In this document: one piece after another, positions 1-7,455 of the stretch
How positions within the stretch are numbered: position 1 is the stretch's first letter
Layout of the letters: every line of letters starts with the position of its first letter
From: CAZFNU01 sp964520445
Lineage (GTDB): Bacteria; Patescibacteriota; Minisyncoccia; UBA6257; JAKLIH01
Length of the DNA stretch: 12,298 nt
Assembly (NCBI GenBank): GCA_964520445.1
Contig: CAZFNU010000022.1
Location: forward strand, 1-12,298
Reading direction: 5' to 3'
Notes under the pieces: generated by a model
Seen by the model: only the letters and a program-made list of their open reading frames with translations
Database searches by the model: none
Told to the model about the DNA's origin: nothing
Made by a program: the position numbers and the translations under genes

Positions 1-578
1 ACACCCCTGTTTGAACAGCTGTAACATCAGGAGAGATGACTATGTACTATCCTGTGGCTGGTACTTCCTATATCCAAACTCCTTCCTTTGCTATACCTAA
101 TACAGGGATACTAACCATAGAGGCATGGATGAAGAGTGTGATAAACGCAAGTACACGCCAAGCTATAATAGGTGATGGCTCTGCAATCGGCACAGCTGGC
201 TTCATACGCCTTTATAGGTATATAAATGCTGATAGTCTTTATTACGGTTATGCTGATGGAACTTCACCTCAGTATCCTATTTTTAATAATTTTTTTCAAA
301 ACCTAGATAATCAATGAATACATATAGTAACAGTTTGTGACTATACTAATAAAACATTAAAAGCATATAGGAATGGAGTTCAATTTGACGTAACTAAAAA
401 CCTTACAGGTAACCCTCTTTTCCCTTATACTCTTAAAACAGAATGAATAGGTGCCTATTATACAACTAATGATAAACTCACCGACGGTTCCCTTGATGAA
501 GTAAGAATATATAATAGAGGGTTGAGTGCGGATGAGGTGATGTCTAGGTATAACAAAACAAGAGGAAGATATCAATAA
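1..578 (+). CDS. LamG/concanavalin-like surface protein, C-terminal part (partial)
   Basis: The reading frame begins at base 3 and is open at the left edge, so the N-terminus lies outside the window. It ends at TAA 576-578 once TGA at 12, 315 and 444 is read as Trp. The visible ~191 residues look like a LamG/concanavalin A-like jelly-roll domain: an early strand IEAWMKS, a mid motif W-IHIVTVCDYT with the Trp coming from TGA 315 (the family pattern is WHHVAVT-D), then KAYRNGVQFD, and the hallmark C-terminal segment GSLDEVRIYNRGLSADEV. Such domains bind carbohydrate or mediate adhesion on extracellular proteins, so this is probably the C-terminal domain of a larger secreted or surface protein. 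Its ligand cannot be inferred. No C-terminal membrane anchor follows the domain. A strong terminator lies 27 bp downstream, so it ends its transcription unit. Confidence 0.8.
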
Positions 579-605
579 ATTAATTTACCTTATAAAAGTA
601 ATGCA

Positions 606-647
606 CCCCAGAGAATAGCACTTTATTCTCTGGGGGATTTCTTTTTC
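606..647 (+). terminator. Rho-independent terminator after the LamG gene
   Basis: A perfect 12-bp stem pairs bases 606-617 with 624-635 (CCCCAGAGAATA against TATTCTCTGGGG), with a 6-base loop. A T-rich run follows (636-647). It lies 27 bp after the LamG stop codon and separates that gene from the next unit. Confidence 0.93.
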
Positions 648-697
648 TTGGCTTGAAACAAGAGGATATTGGTATTCTTTTGTTTTTATTCATTCTA

Positions 698-726
698 TTG
701 CACATTTATGAATTTTATGCTAAAAT
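698..726 (+). promoter_or_regulatory. Promoter P1 upstream of the methyltransferase operon
   Basis: The -35 box TTGCAC (698-703) is followed by a 17-bp spacer and the -10 box TAAAAT (721-726), preceded by TGC as an extended -10. The expected start of transcription is near 733. It lies ~110 bp upstream of the methyltransferase ATG and forms a tandem pair with P2. A 9-codon ATG-to-TAG frame (738-767) begins almost at the predicted transcript end, but nothing else supports it as a gene. Confidence 0.6.
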
Positions 727-778
727 GTAGATATTAAATGAAGACAAAAATAAATAAAATTAAATAGTTATTGAAATG

Positions 779-807
779 TTGCGTTTTGAGGTACAATTTG
801 ATATACT
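779..807 (+). promoter_or_regulatory. Promoter P2 of the methyltransferase operon
   Basis: The -35 box TTGCGT (779-784) is followed by a 17-bp spacer and the -10 box TATACT (802-807), preceded by TGA (799-801) as an extended -10. Transcription would start near 814, giving a ~22-base leader to the ATG at 836. It has the same design as the other promoters in the window. Confidence 0.65.
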
Positions 808-835
808 AATATTAATTAAACAGTAAGTTTTAAAT

Positions 836-1369
836 ATGTCTGGATTATTTAGTCCTGCAGAAATTGTAAAAAAATTACCCATAATGCCTGGTATGACTGT
901 GGCTGATTTTGGTGCTGGGTCTGGGTTTTTTAGTTTGGCTATAGCTAAAATTTTGAACAACAATGGGAGAGTAATAGCGTTGGATATCTGAGAAAAATCT
1001 TTAGAAGCTTTAAGAACCAGAGCTAAGATTGAAAAAGTCTGACCAGTATTAGAAACACAGGTAGCAGATTTAGAAAAGACTAATGGGTCTAAATTATCTC
1101 CAGACAGTATTAATTTGGTTTTAATTTCTAATATTCTTTTCCAGACAGAGAATAAATTAAATATTTTAAAAGAGGCGAAAAGAATTTTGCAAAAAGATGG
1201 ATTTCTTGCTATAATAGACTGGGATCCTAAGTATCTCCCCAATAAAGAGATACATTATGCTATCAATGGTAACGAAATGAAGAAAATGGTGTTAGATTTG
1301 GGTTTTAAATTAAAAGAAGAGATTTTTATTTCCGATACGCATTATTGTTTAGTGTTTATAAAAATTTAA
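836..1369 (+). CDS. Class I SAM-dependent methyltransferase
   Basis: This 177-residue protein is readable only with TGA as Trp (codons 52 and 69). It has a class I Rossmann-fold methyltransferase pattern. The N-terminal helix is followed by motif I, VADFGAGSGFFSLA (residues 22-35), the glycine-rich SAM-binding loop. Next come the acidic strand RVIALDIW (Asp binding the SAM ribose), a VADLE segment, the motif IV-like strand INLVLISNILFQ, and a C-terminal RILQKDGFLAIIDW strand typical of the UbiE/Methyltransf_11 group. The substrate cannot be read from the sequence. The ATG at 836 is chosen because two promoters precede it and the SAM fold begins directly after it; there is no Shine-Dalgarno. 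The solute-binding protein gene starts 9 bp after its stop, so the two are probably co-transcribed. Confidence 0.85.
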
Positions 1370-1378
1370 AAATATATT

Positions 1379-2707
1379 ATGTTTGATCCAATTTCAAAAA
1401 TTGCTAAAACATCGACACAGAAAACTATTATATGGTCTTTAATCGTTATATTTGTTTTTTTCTTAGTCTTTGGTAGTAAATTATTAAGGCAGTTTGGAAA
1501 TACCCAAACTTTAGAAGTTTGAGGATTAAACTTAAAAGAAGAAAATTTTCGTATTTTAGTTTCTAATTTTAAAATTAAAGGAAATAGGGTAAATATCAAA
1601 TATATAGAAAAAGATGCTAGTACTTATGAAGAAGATTTAAAACAAGCTCTAATACAAGGTACTGGGCCCGATATTTTTATGATTAATAATTCCTGAGTCG
1701 GAAAATACAAGAATATTATTATTCCTTTGAATTTAAATACTGATAAAGATTACAATATTAAAAATATTAGAGATGAATTTCCTAATGTAGTAGAAACGGA
1801 TTTTGTAAATAATAATTCTTTATATGGGTTACCTTTATCTATTGATACCCTAGCTTTGTATTATAATAGGAATATATTAGATCAAGCAGGCATTGCTTCA
1901 GCTCCAAAAACATGAGAAGAATTAATGAATATACTACCAAAATTACGAACCGTGGACCAGTATAAAAGGGTCTTAAGATCTTGTATTCCTTTAGGATTAG
2001 TAGATAACATTGATCATGCAGTTGATATATTGGGGTTATTAATTATGCAACAGGGGGCTAATATTGTAAGCGCTGATCATACAAGAGTGGATATGGATGA
2101 TTTTACATTAGTAAATAATATTAATACTTCTCCGGCAGAACAGGCTTTAGGAATGTATACCCAATTTGCTAAACCTTCTTCTTTACTATATAACTGAAAT
2201 TCTTCTTTCCCTAATTCTTTGGATGCCTTTGCTTTTGGTCAGAGTGTGTTTTATATCGGTTATGCCTCTGATAGGGTTAGAATACAAGAAAAGAATCCTA
2301 ATTTAGTTTTCGGGATTAGTAGTATTCCACAATTTGCTCAGAGTAGTAATAAAATTAATTTTGCTTCATATAATAGTTTTACAGTATCTAGCAGAGCTAA
2401 AGATGCTACATTAGCCTGAGATCTTATTAAATATTTAGTTAGTAATACAGTGCATAATGAATATTTAAAAGTTTCTTCATTGCCTCCTAGTAAGAGAGTG
2501 GGGGTAGATATGTGCAATAATGATCCAGAATTAGCTATTTTTTGTAAGAATATCTTAACTGCTAAAAGTTATTATAGGCCTGATTATGAAGAAGCTAATA
2601 GGGCTTTTAGTAATATGATTAATGATGTGGCTTTGAAAAGTTTAGGTATAGATAAAGCTATACAAAATGCTAAAGAAATTTTAGAATATAGTTTATATAA
2701 AAAATAA
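1379..2707 (+). CDS. Family-1 extracellular solute-binding protein, membrane-anchored
   Basis: This is a 442-residue protein with five TGA-encoded Trp codons (residues 48, 106, 179, 273, 347). A hydrophobic segment at about residues 16-33 with no lipobox Cys suggests a signal anchor. The rest fits the SBP_bac_1 (sugar-type, cluster B) fold: early strand LEVWGL, then GTGPDIFMINNSW, the hinge-proximal YGLPLSIDTLALYYNRNI, the strongly conserved APKTWEEL, a GQSVFYIGYAS strand, and a C-terminal ATLAWDLIKYL. Both key Trp positions (TWEEL and AWDLI) are TGA codons. Relatives deliver sugars or other solutes to ABC permeases, but no permease is adjacent. The gene lies between a methyltransferase and two pilin-like genes (12-bp gap downstream). 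The ligand is unknown. The ATG at 1379 has no Shine-Dalgarno and is placed by the start of the hydrophobic anchor. Confidence 0.88.
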
Positions 2708-2719
2708 TTAATATCTTTT

Positions 2720-3208
2720 ATGAATAAAAAAATTATTTGGTTTATTGCCTTTATTTTATTACTTCTCCCAATTGTTTCTTTTGCTAAAGGATTAGTGCCT
2801 TGTGGAGGAACTGGGGGAGAACGTCCTTGTACGTCATGCGATTTCTTGACTTTAATACAAAGAATAATAACTTTTGGTTTAAAACTTACTTTTATTGTTG
2901 CAATAGTGTTGATTATTATTGCTGGATTTAACGTAATGTTTTCTGGTGGAGATTCTGGTAAAGTCGCTAAGGCTTGGGGAGGAGTTAAAAATGTTATTAT
3001 TGGCCTAGCTATTATCCTTGTTGCCTGGGTAGTTGTTAATACTCTTCTTTACTACTTTGCTCCTGGTTTACCAAGATTGCAAAGAACCTGGTATAAGCTA
3101 GAATGTGCTCCTGGTAGTACCCTTACTCCGGCCGAGGGTGGGGGAGGAAATTTAGTTCCTGGTGATGAAGGAGGAGATGGGTCTGGGGGAGGAGGAGGTT
3201 TTAATTAA
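2720..3208 (+). CDS. VirB2/TrbC-like (pilin-like) two-helix secreted protein with Gly-rich tail
   Basis: The protein has 162 residues. It carries a signal peptide (about 1-22, ending FA before K), a Cys-bearing extracytoplasmic segment (C28, C37, C40) with the motif CTSCDFLTLIQR, a first helix (about 52-74), a short turn SGGDSGK (75-81), a second helix (about 90-112) and a tail with C129 and a Gly-rich end (139-161). Two helices joined by a small Gly/Lys turn is the layout of VirB2/TrbC conjugation pilins and of the pilin-like proteins common in CPR genomes. It is probably an envelope or filament subunit, but no ATPase or other secretion gene is nearby. All four Trp codons are TGG. It is co-oriented with the solute-binding protein gene (12-bp gap) and the next pilin-like gene (18-bp gap). 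Confidence 0.75.
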   Translation: MNKKIIWFIAFILLLLPIVSFAKGLVPCGGTGGERPCTSCDFLTLIQRIITFGLKLTFIVAIVLIIIAGFNVMFSGGDSGKVAKAWGGVKNVIIGLAIILVAWVVVNTLLYYFAPGLPRLQRTWYKLECAPGSTLTPAEGGGGNLVPGDEGGDGSGGGGGFN

Positions 3209-3226
3209 AAAATTAATTAATACATT

Positions 3227-3703
3227 ATGAAAAAATTTTTCTTTGTGTTTATGTTAATAACTTTGTTAATTGTTAGTAATAGGGTTGTTTTAGGGGAATC
3301 ACCTTTATCTTCTATAGAAATACCAAATCCTTTAAAAACTACTTCTGTCATAGACATTATTGATAGAATCATGAATTTTATGTTTTTAATATCAATCCCT
3401 ATAGCCATGATAATGCTTATGTATGCTGGGTTTATATATATTACTTCAGCTGGCGATTCTAAGAAGACTTCTACTGCTGGACAAATAATTATGTATGCTT
3501 TAATAGGGTTCTGCATTGTGTTATTAGCAAAGGGGATTGTCTATGTAGTACAGGATGTATTAACTGGAGGATCTGGGCAGAATAACACAACCACAATAGA
3601 TACTAATATCGATCTCTCTGCTCCGTCTACCCAACCCAATACTTCTATCAGTATTCCCGGTATTGTGCCCTATGACCCTTCTAATAACCCAGTGGCTGAA
3701 TAA
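3227..3703 (+). CDS. VirB2/TrbC-like (pilin-like) protein with Ser/Thr/Pro-rich tail
   Basis: This 158-residue protein is a second member of the same architecture: signal peptide (about 1-23, ending VLG), amphipathic segment VIDIIDRIMNF, first helix (about 48-71), turn SAGDSKK (74-80), second helix (about 85-109) with the pattern GFCIVLLAKGIVYVV, and a Thr/Ser/Pro/Asn-rich tail (113-158). The turn and the A-KG-V/I ending of helix two closely match the third member at 3816. It contains no Trp. It ends the run that starts at the methyltransferase. No terminator is visible between its stop and the next promoter (3716), so some transcripts may continue into the third pilin-like gene. The role as a filament or channel subunit is inferred from fold layout only. 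Confidence 0.75.
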   Translation: MKKFFFVFMLITLLIVSNRVVLGESPLSSIEIPNPLKTTSVIDIIDRIMNFMFLISIPIAMIMLMYAGFIYITSAGDSKKTSTAGQIIMYALIGFCIVLLAKGIVYVVQDVLTGGSGQNNTTTIDTNIDLSAPSTQPNTSISIPGIVPYDPSNNPVAE

Positions 3704-3715
3704 TTGATTTTCCTC

Positions 3716-3744
3716 TTGCATAAAATTAAATAATATGCTACTAT
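3716..3744 (+). promoter_or_regulatory. Promoter of the third pilin-like gene
   Basis: The -35 box TTGCAT (3716-3721) is followed by a 17-bp spacer and the -10 box TACTAT (3739-3744), preceded by TGC as an extended -10. The predicted start near 3751 gives a ~65-base leader, long for this window. The leader contains a 10-codon ATG frame (3773-3805, ending TAA) 10 bases before the real ATG. Confidence 0.7.
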
Positions 3745-3815
3745 ATACATATATACATAAGGTTTAAAAATAATGGTCGTCAAATTTTTAAAATTAATAT
3801 TTTAAACAATTCAAC

Positions 3816-4187
3816 ATGTTGAAAAAAACTTTATTAGTTACTTTATTATTAGCGTTACCAGCTATGGCATTAGCTGACACTGGCGTAGCCCCTCTTCCAT
3901 TGGGTGCTAATGGTGCTCCAACTATCTTTTCTACTAGCACCTCACTTATTTCATTTATCCAGAGTATCCTAAATTGATTCTTCGTAATTATTATAATCGT
4001 AGCAGTCTTCTATTTGTTATATGTCGCTTTCCATTATGTTATTTCTGGTGGTAATAAAGACAAAGTTGGAGTTGCTGGTTCTGCTTTCGGCTACATTCTA
4101 TTAGGATTAGCTGTTGCCTTGATCGCTAAGGGTTTAATCTTTGCAGTTTGTCACTTACTCAGCAATACTACTTGCTCATTTATTTAG
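3816..4187 (+). CDS. VirB2/TrbC-like (pilin-like) protein, separately transcribed
   Basis: This 123-residue protein appears intact only if TGA at 3975 (residue 54) is Trp. It has a signal peptide (1-20, ending ALA before D), a short extracytoplasmic segment, first helix (about 55-75), turn SGGNKDK (77-83), second helix (about 88-112) with the pattern GLAVALIAKGLIFAV, and a short end with two Cys (112 and 120). It shares the SG/AG-D/N-xxK turn and the AKG helix end with the two upstream paralogues but lacks their long tails. It has its own extended -10 promoter and a strong terminator, and it uses more C-ending codons (TTC, ATC, GTC) than its neighbours. I infer that it is the abundant subunit of the family. 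The stop is TAG. Confidence 0.8.
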
Positions 4188-4203
4188 AATATTTTGTAGA
4201 CAC

Positions 4204-4243
4204 AACATCCTGTCAATTATATTGATAGGATGTTTTTCTTTTA
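4204..4243 (+). terminator. Terminator after the third pilin-like gene
   Basis: A 14-bp stem pairs 4204-4217 with 4221-4234 (one G-T wobble, 3-base loop) and is followed by a T-rich run. It lies 16 bp after the TAG stop and directly before the tRNA-Leu promoter. Confidence 0.9.
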
Positions 4244-4246
4244 TTA

Positions 4247-4275
4247 TTGTGTTTTTAAAGATTTTATGATAATAT
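4247..4275 (+). promoter_or_regulatory. Promoter of tRNA-Leu
   Basis: The -35 box TTGTGT (4247-4252) is followed by a 17-bp spacer and the -10 box TAATAT (4270-4275), with TGA at 4267-4269 as an extended -10. The predicted start near 4282 is about 6 bases before the mature tRNA 5' end. Confidence 0.65.
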
Positions 4276-4287
4276 ATGTTTTATCCT

Positions 4288-4369
4288 GCCGAGGTGGTGA
4301 AATTGGCATACACGCAAGTTTTAGGAACTTGTGCCTCACGGCTTGTGGGTTCGACTCCCACCCTCGGCA
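4288..4369 (+). tRNA. tRNA-Leu (anticodon TAG)
   Basis: The acceptor stem GCCGAGG (4288-4294) pairs with CCTCGGC (4362-4368), and A4369 is the discriminator base. The anticodon stem CAAGT/ACTTG encloses loop TTTAGGA, with anticodon TAG at 4322-4324, reading CTN leucine codons. A variable arm of class II size follows. The T arm is GTGGG-TTCGACT-CCCAC (4345-4361). The 3' CCA is not encoded and must be added after transcription. No terminator is seen before the next promoter. Confidence 0.95.
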
Positions 4370-4372
4370 CTA

Positions 4373-4401
4373 TTGACTTATATCTATTTCTGTGATACTA
4401 T
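4373..4401 (+). promoter_or_regulatory. Promoter of the unrecognised gene at 4455
   Basis: The -35 box TTGACT (4373-4378) is followed by a 17-bp spacer and the -10 box TACTAT (4396-4401), preceded by TGA (4393-4395). It begins only 4 bp after the tRNA-Leu gene. The predicted start near 4408 gives a leader of about 47 bases carrying a Shine-Dalgarno. Confidence 0.7.
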
Positions 4402-4441
4402 AAAAGACATTATTCTGATCGTTAAAATTTTTTATATATAT

Positions 4442-4448
4442 GGAGGTG
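4442..4448 (+). promoter_or_regulatory. Canonical Shine-Dalgarno, the only one in the window
   Basis: GGAGGTG lies 6 bases before the ATG at 4455. It sets that ATG as the start rather than the in-frame ATG at 4440, whose codons would overlap the site. No other start codon here has such a sequence; the others follow purely A/T-rich leaders. Confidence 0.85.
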
Positions 4449-4454
4449 TTTATT

Positions 4455-5255
4455 ATGTCTACAACAATATCAGGAAAACAGTTGATAATAAGAAGAAGTA
4501 AATCAACATTATACGATTGGTTAAACAATCTAGAATTTAACAGAGCCCCGAATGGCAAGGAGGTTATCCCTTTTTATATTGAACCCCAACGTTTGACTTT
4601 TTTATTTACCAAAAATAAAATAACAGGGCAATATAATTCTATTGAGAAATATGTAGGGATATCACCCAATATTTGTCCAGAATATGGAGTTCGTGAAATA
4701 GTTATAAACGATAGACCATGTTTAGAAGTTGTGTGCGAAGTTAATGAAAAATCGATTATTTATAAAAAAGATTTCAATGATTATGTCGGTCTTCGCCCGG
4801 CGATAGTACATGTGTGCATTTCTGAGCAAAATCGGATAAAACTATTCGAAGAAAAAGATATCGAAAAGAACCGTATTAGACAACTACAACAACACAAACA
4901 AATTTTTATGGACTGGGGTTATACTGATGATCAAGCAGACACAATACTCACCATAGGAAATTGTAGGGCTATGGAGGCTTTTGATTGGATAAATTTATTA
5001 GAATATAATTCTCCTAATAATTTAGTTAAAGTACATGATATTATAAATACCTTACTAAGACCTAAGAGAACAGTCTCTTCTAATAATCTCAATCATTTAC
5101 TGCGGATAGCTAAAATACGTCCCTTACCCTCAGAATATAAATCATTTACAGACTTATGGCAATTTCTAAGTTCTGCTCATGAAATTCTACAATTTAAAAT
5201 AGAAAAAACAAGAGCAGTAGCTCCTACCACTCTTTTTTGAACAAATGAACTTTAA
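4455..5255 (+). CDS. Hypothetical protein, own promoter, Shine-Dalgarno and terminator
   Basis: I do not recognise this 266-residue protein. It is soluble, mixed alpha/beta and has no signal peptide or membrane segment. The first ~130 residues look strand-rich. A charged helix (about 133-150, rich in E, K, R, Q) precedes residues 152-184, which faintly resemble a UBA-type three-helix module (DWGYTDDQAD then AMEAFDWINLLE against the consensus MGF-x-A with a later AV-WL). That match is weak. The C-terminal third looks helical. All four internal Trp are TGG, whereas most neighbours prefer TGA. The frame meets TGA at 5238 and, read as Trp, continues W-TNEL to TAA 5253-5255. If the gene came from a standard-code source, TGA 5238 would have been its original stop. 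It forms a complete single-gene unit directly behind tRNA-Leu, which together suggests a late arrival. Confidence 0.8.
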
Positions 5256-5256
5256 T

Positions 5257-5293
5257 CCTCTTGTTAGTATGATTACTAACAAGTGGTTTTTTT
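5257..5293 (+). terminator. Terminator of the unrecognised gene
   Basis: A perfect 10-bp stem pairs CTTGTTAGTA (5260-5269) with TACTAACAAG (5274-5283) over a 4-base loop. It extends outward by two C-G pairs past one mismatch, and an uninterrupted T run follows (5287-5293). Confidence 0.93.
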
Positions 5294-5302
5294 ATATCTC
5301 TA

Positions 5303-5332
5303 TTGCAAAATATACACAAAATTTGATAGTAT
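5303..5332 (+). promoter_or_regulatory. Promoter of the uppS operon
   Basis: The -35 box TTGCAA (5303-5308) is followed by an 18-bp spacer and the -10 box TAGTAT (5327-5332), preceded by TGA at 5324-5326 as an extended -10. The predicted start near 5339 leaves a leader of about 21 bases before the ATG at 5360. Confidence 0.6.
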
Positions 5333-5359
5333 ATATGAATAAGAAAATAAATATATTAT

Positions 5360-6061
5360 ATGAAACCAAATCATCTAGTAATTATACCTGATGGCAATAG
5401 AAGATGAGCTAAAAAGAAAGGATTTTCTCCTTGAAAAGGACATGAACAAGGAGCAGAAACTTTAAAAAAAATAGCAAAAGATGCCTTAGACCAAGGGATT
5501 AAATACTTTACTTTCTGAGCAATGTCTAAAGATAATTTCGAAAAAAGACCTAAAAAAGAGGTTGAAGTATTAATCAAACTAATAGGGGAAGGAATCAAAG
5601 CATTTCATAAAGAAAGTTTCGTCAAAGAAAAAAAAGTAGCAATTAAATTCTATGGAGCTTGAAGAGAATATTTTGATAAAAAAACTGTTAAAGAATTAGA
5701 AAAGATTCAGGAAGATACCAAGAAATATACAAAACACCAGATATCTATTCTTTTAGTATATGATGGGAAAGAGGAAATCACTAAGGCTATACAAAATATG
5801 ATTAAAGAAGTCAAAGATCATGCCAAAATTAATTTTCAAAGAATTAAAGAATATCTCTGAACTAAGGATTTACCAGAGGTAGATCTAATTATTCGTACTG
5901 GGGTTTGTGATGATCCTCATCTAAGTGGGAATATGTTAATGTTACAAACAGGGTATTCCCAGCTGTATTTTACTCCGACCTATTGACCTGATTTTAATAA
6001 AAAAGAATTGATTACGGCTTTAAATGATTTTGAGAAAAGAGAACGTAGAATTGGGGTTTAA
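5360..6061 (+). CDS. uppS: Undecaprenyl diphosphate synthase (cis-prenyltransferase)
   Basis: The enzyme condenses isopentenyl diphosphate units onto farnesyl diphosphate to make the C55 carrier lipid diphosphate used for peptidoglycan and surface glycan export. It acts in the cytosol at the membrane. The 233-residue protein carries the family motifs in order: PDGNRRWAKKKG (residues 10-21, catalytic Asp11), GHEQGAETL (27-35), AMSKDNFEKRP, VDLIIRTG (about 173-180), HLSGNMLML, and the closing YFTPTYWPDFNKKEL and RERRIG. Six Trp codons are TGA (16, 25, 53, 101, 167, 209) and none is TGG. Residues 16 and 209 are the near-invariant Trp of GRWA and WPDF. The length fits the family (about 230-260). 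The start ATG lies behind an AT-only leader. A methyltransferase gene follows after 20 bp and uppP after that, forming a lipid-carrier operon. Confidence 0.96.
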
Positions 6062-6081
6062 AATATTTATTAAATTTAAAA

Positions 6082-6678
6082 ATGAAAGAATCTCTGGAAA
6101 AAATGGACCAACAAAAAAATAGAAAGAGAGCAGAATATATTCTGCGAGCTTTAGGTTTTAAAAACTGAAAAGAACTTGTGGGTAAAAAAATACTGGATAT
6201 CGGTTCAGGAGATGCTGAGCTAGCTTTAACAGGTAAAGAAATGGGAGTCAATATTGTCTGTCTTGACGTTAATAAGGAAAAACAAGCACAGGGTGTTAGA
6301 AATGGATTAGATTATATTCACGCATCAGCTGATAACATACCAATAGATGATAATAGTTTTGATTTAATACTGTCTCATGGTTCTGTCCCTTCATTCTGTT
6401 CTCGTAAAAAAGATGCTATAGCTGTTTTGAATGAAGTGAAAAGACTGCTAAAAACTGATGGTGAATTTCGTTTTGGTACTATGTGTTTATCCTTCGATGA
6501 GGACAAACTGTTTAACGAAGAAGAGGAAAAGAATTTCTCACTAAAACAAAGAATTGAGAGAGTTAGAGAAAAATCATTAGAATTTTTGCAAACATATGAT
6601 CCTGATATACAAGAATTCTTTGTAAAATACAAGAAAGAAGTTCCTAAAATATGCTACATAATGCAGAAGAAAAAATAA
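6082..6678 (+). CDS. Class I SAM-dependent methyltransferase between uppS and uppP
   Basis: This 198-residue protein has one TGA-encoded Trp at residue 29 in the phrase LGFKNWKEL. A Methyltransf_11-type SAM fold follows: motif I KKILDIGSGDAELA (35-48), acidic strand NIVCLDVNKEK, then YIHASADNIPIDDNSFDLIL (typical motif II/IV with Asp-Asn-Ser-Phe-Asp) and a RLLKTDGEFRFGTM strand. The C-terminal part is highly charged (runs of Glu and Lys), probably a helical cap. The substrate is not readable. Its position, 20 bp after uppS and 9 bp before uppP, implies co-transcription with undecaprenyl-carrier genes but does not prove a role in that pathway. The start at 6082 is the first ATG after uppS; an in-frame ATG at residue 8 is possible. 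There is no Shine-Dalgarno. Confidence 0.87.
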
Positions 6679-6687
6679 ATTTTAGTT

Positions 6688-7455
6688 ATGGCAAATATAT
6701 ATCAAATAATATTATTGGGAATAATCCAGGGATTAACAGAATTTTTACCCATTTCTAGTTCTGGACATTTATTAATAGCCCAGAAGTTTATTAATTTTCA
6801 ACCTAATGTCTTATTGGTAAATTCTTTTTTACATTTAGGAACATTACTGGCCATTGTTATTCTTTTTTGAAAAGATATATGATTGATTGTTAAGGAAAGG
6901 AACTGAAAACTTATTTGGATCTTATTTATAGCTTCTATTGCTACGGCTATTATAGGGTTATGTTTGGAAAAGATTGTGAGCAACTTTAATTTAAAATTTG
7001 TAGCTCTTGGTTTTTTTGTTACTGCTCTATTATTGTTTAAAACTTCTAGGATAGTTAAGGAAAATAGAACTGGTGGTAAGGAGATAAAAGATTTAACTTT
7101 TAAAGATGCTTTAGCTATAGGAGTAATACAGGGTATTTCTGTTTTACCGGGAATATCAAGATCTGGGTCAACTTTATTTGCTGCTATTAGTCGGAAACTA
7201 AAAACAGAGATAGCGTTTAATTTTATTTTTCTTTTAGCTATCCCAGCAATTATAGGGGCTAGTTTATTAGAGATTACCAAGAATCTATTTTTAGTTATGT
7301 CCATGAGGGGAGAATTGGTGGTCGGCTTGATTATTTCTTGTATTTTTGGTATTATAGGTATTAAGATGCTAAGATATGTAATTACTAGATCTAAGTTATG
7401 ATATTTTAGCATTTATTTAATTGTTTGGGGTATAATACTGTTATTTATTAAGTAA
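6688..7455 (+). CDS. uppP: Undecaprenyl-diphosphatase (BacA/UppP family)
   Basis: The membrane phosphatase removes the outer phosphate from undecaprenyl diphosphate, regenerating the carrier for peptidoglycan and glycan export; the family is linked to bacitracin tolerance. The 255-residue protein has the two diagnostic motifs: QGLTEFLPISSSGH (14-27) and GVIQGISVLPGISRSGST (about 145-162, with P154, R158, S159, G160). There are about seven or eight hydrophobic segments. Trp comes from TGA at residues 61, 65, 73 and 238 and from TGG at two further sites. Reading TGA as stop would split the gene in three. It ends the uppS operon (9-bp gap upstream). The TAA stop (7453-7455) touches the first base of tRNA-Gly, and the presumed tRNA -10 box lies inside this gene. 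Confidence 0.96.
7431..7436 (+). promoter_or_regulatory. Probable -10 box for tRNA-Gly, inside uppP
   Basis: A perfect TATAAT lies 19 bp before the tRNA 5' end, so transcription would begin near 7443. The -35 region is poor (TAGCAT at 7407-7412, 18-bp spacing) and there is no TGn extension, unlike the other promoters. The tRNA may also be made from the uppS operon transcript. Confidence 0.5.

Noticed and set aside
760..1242. A 160-codon minus-strand frame opposite the first methyltransferase
   Set aside because: It covers the promoter P2 and the SAM motif region of a convincing plus-strand gene and has no family features.
4288..5293. tRNA-Leu plus orphan gene as an integrated mobile element
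   Set aside because: No integrase, no duplicated tRNA end and no terminal repeats are visible; only the oddities of the single gene are reported.
6798..7412. A 204-codon open frame on the minus strand opposite uppP
   Set aside because: The plus strand encodes a full UppP with both diagnostic motifs. The antisense frame shows no recognisable motif and reflects codon structure of the real gene.
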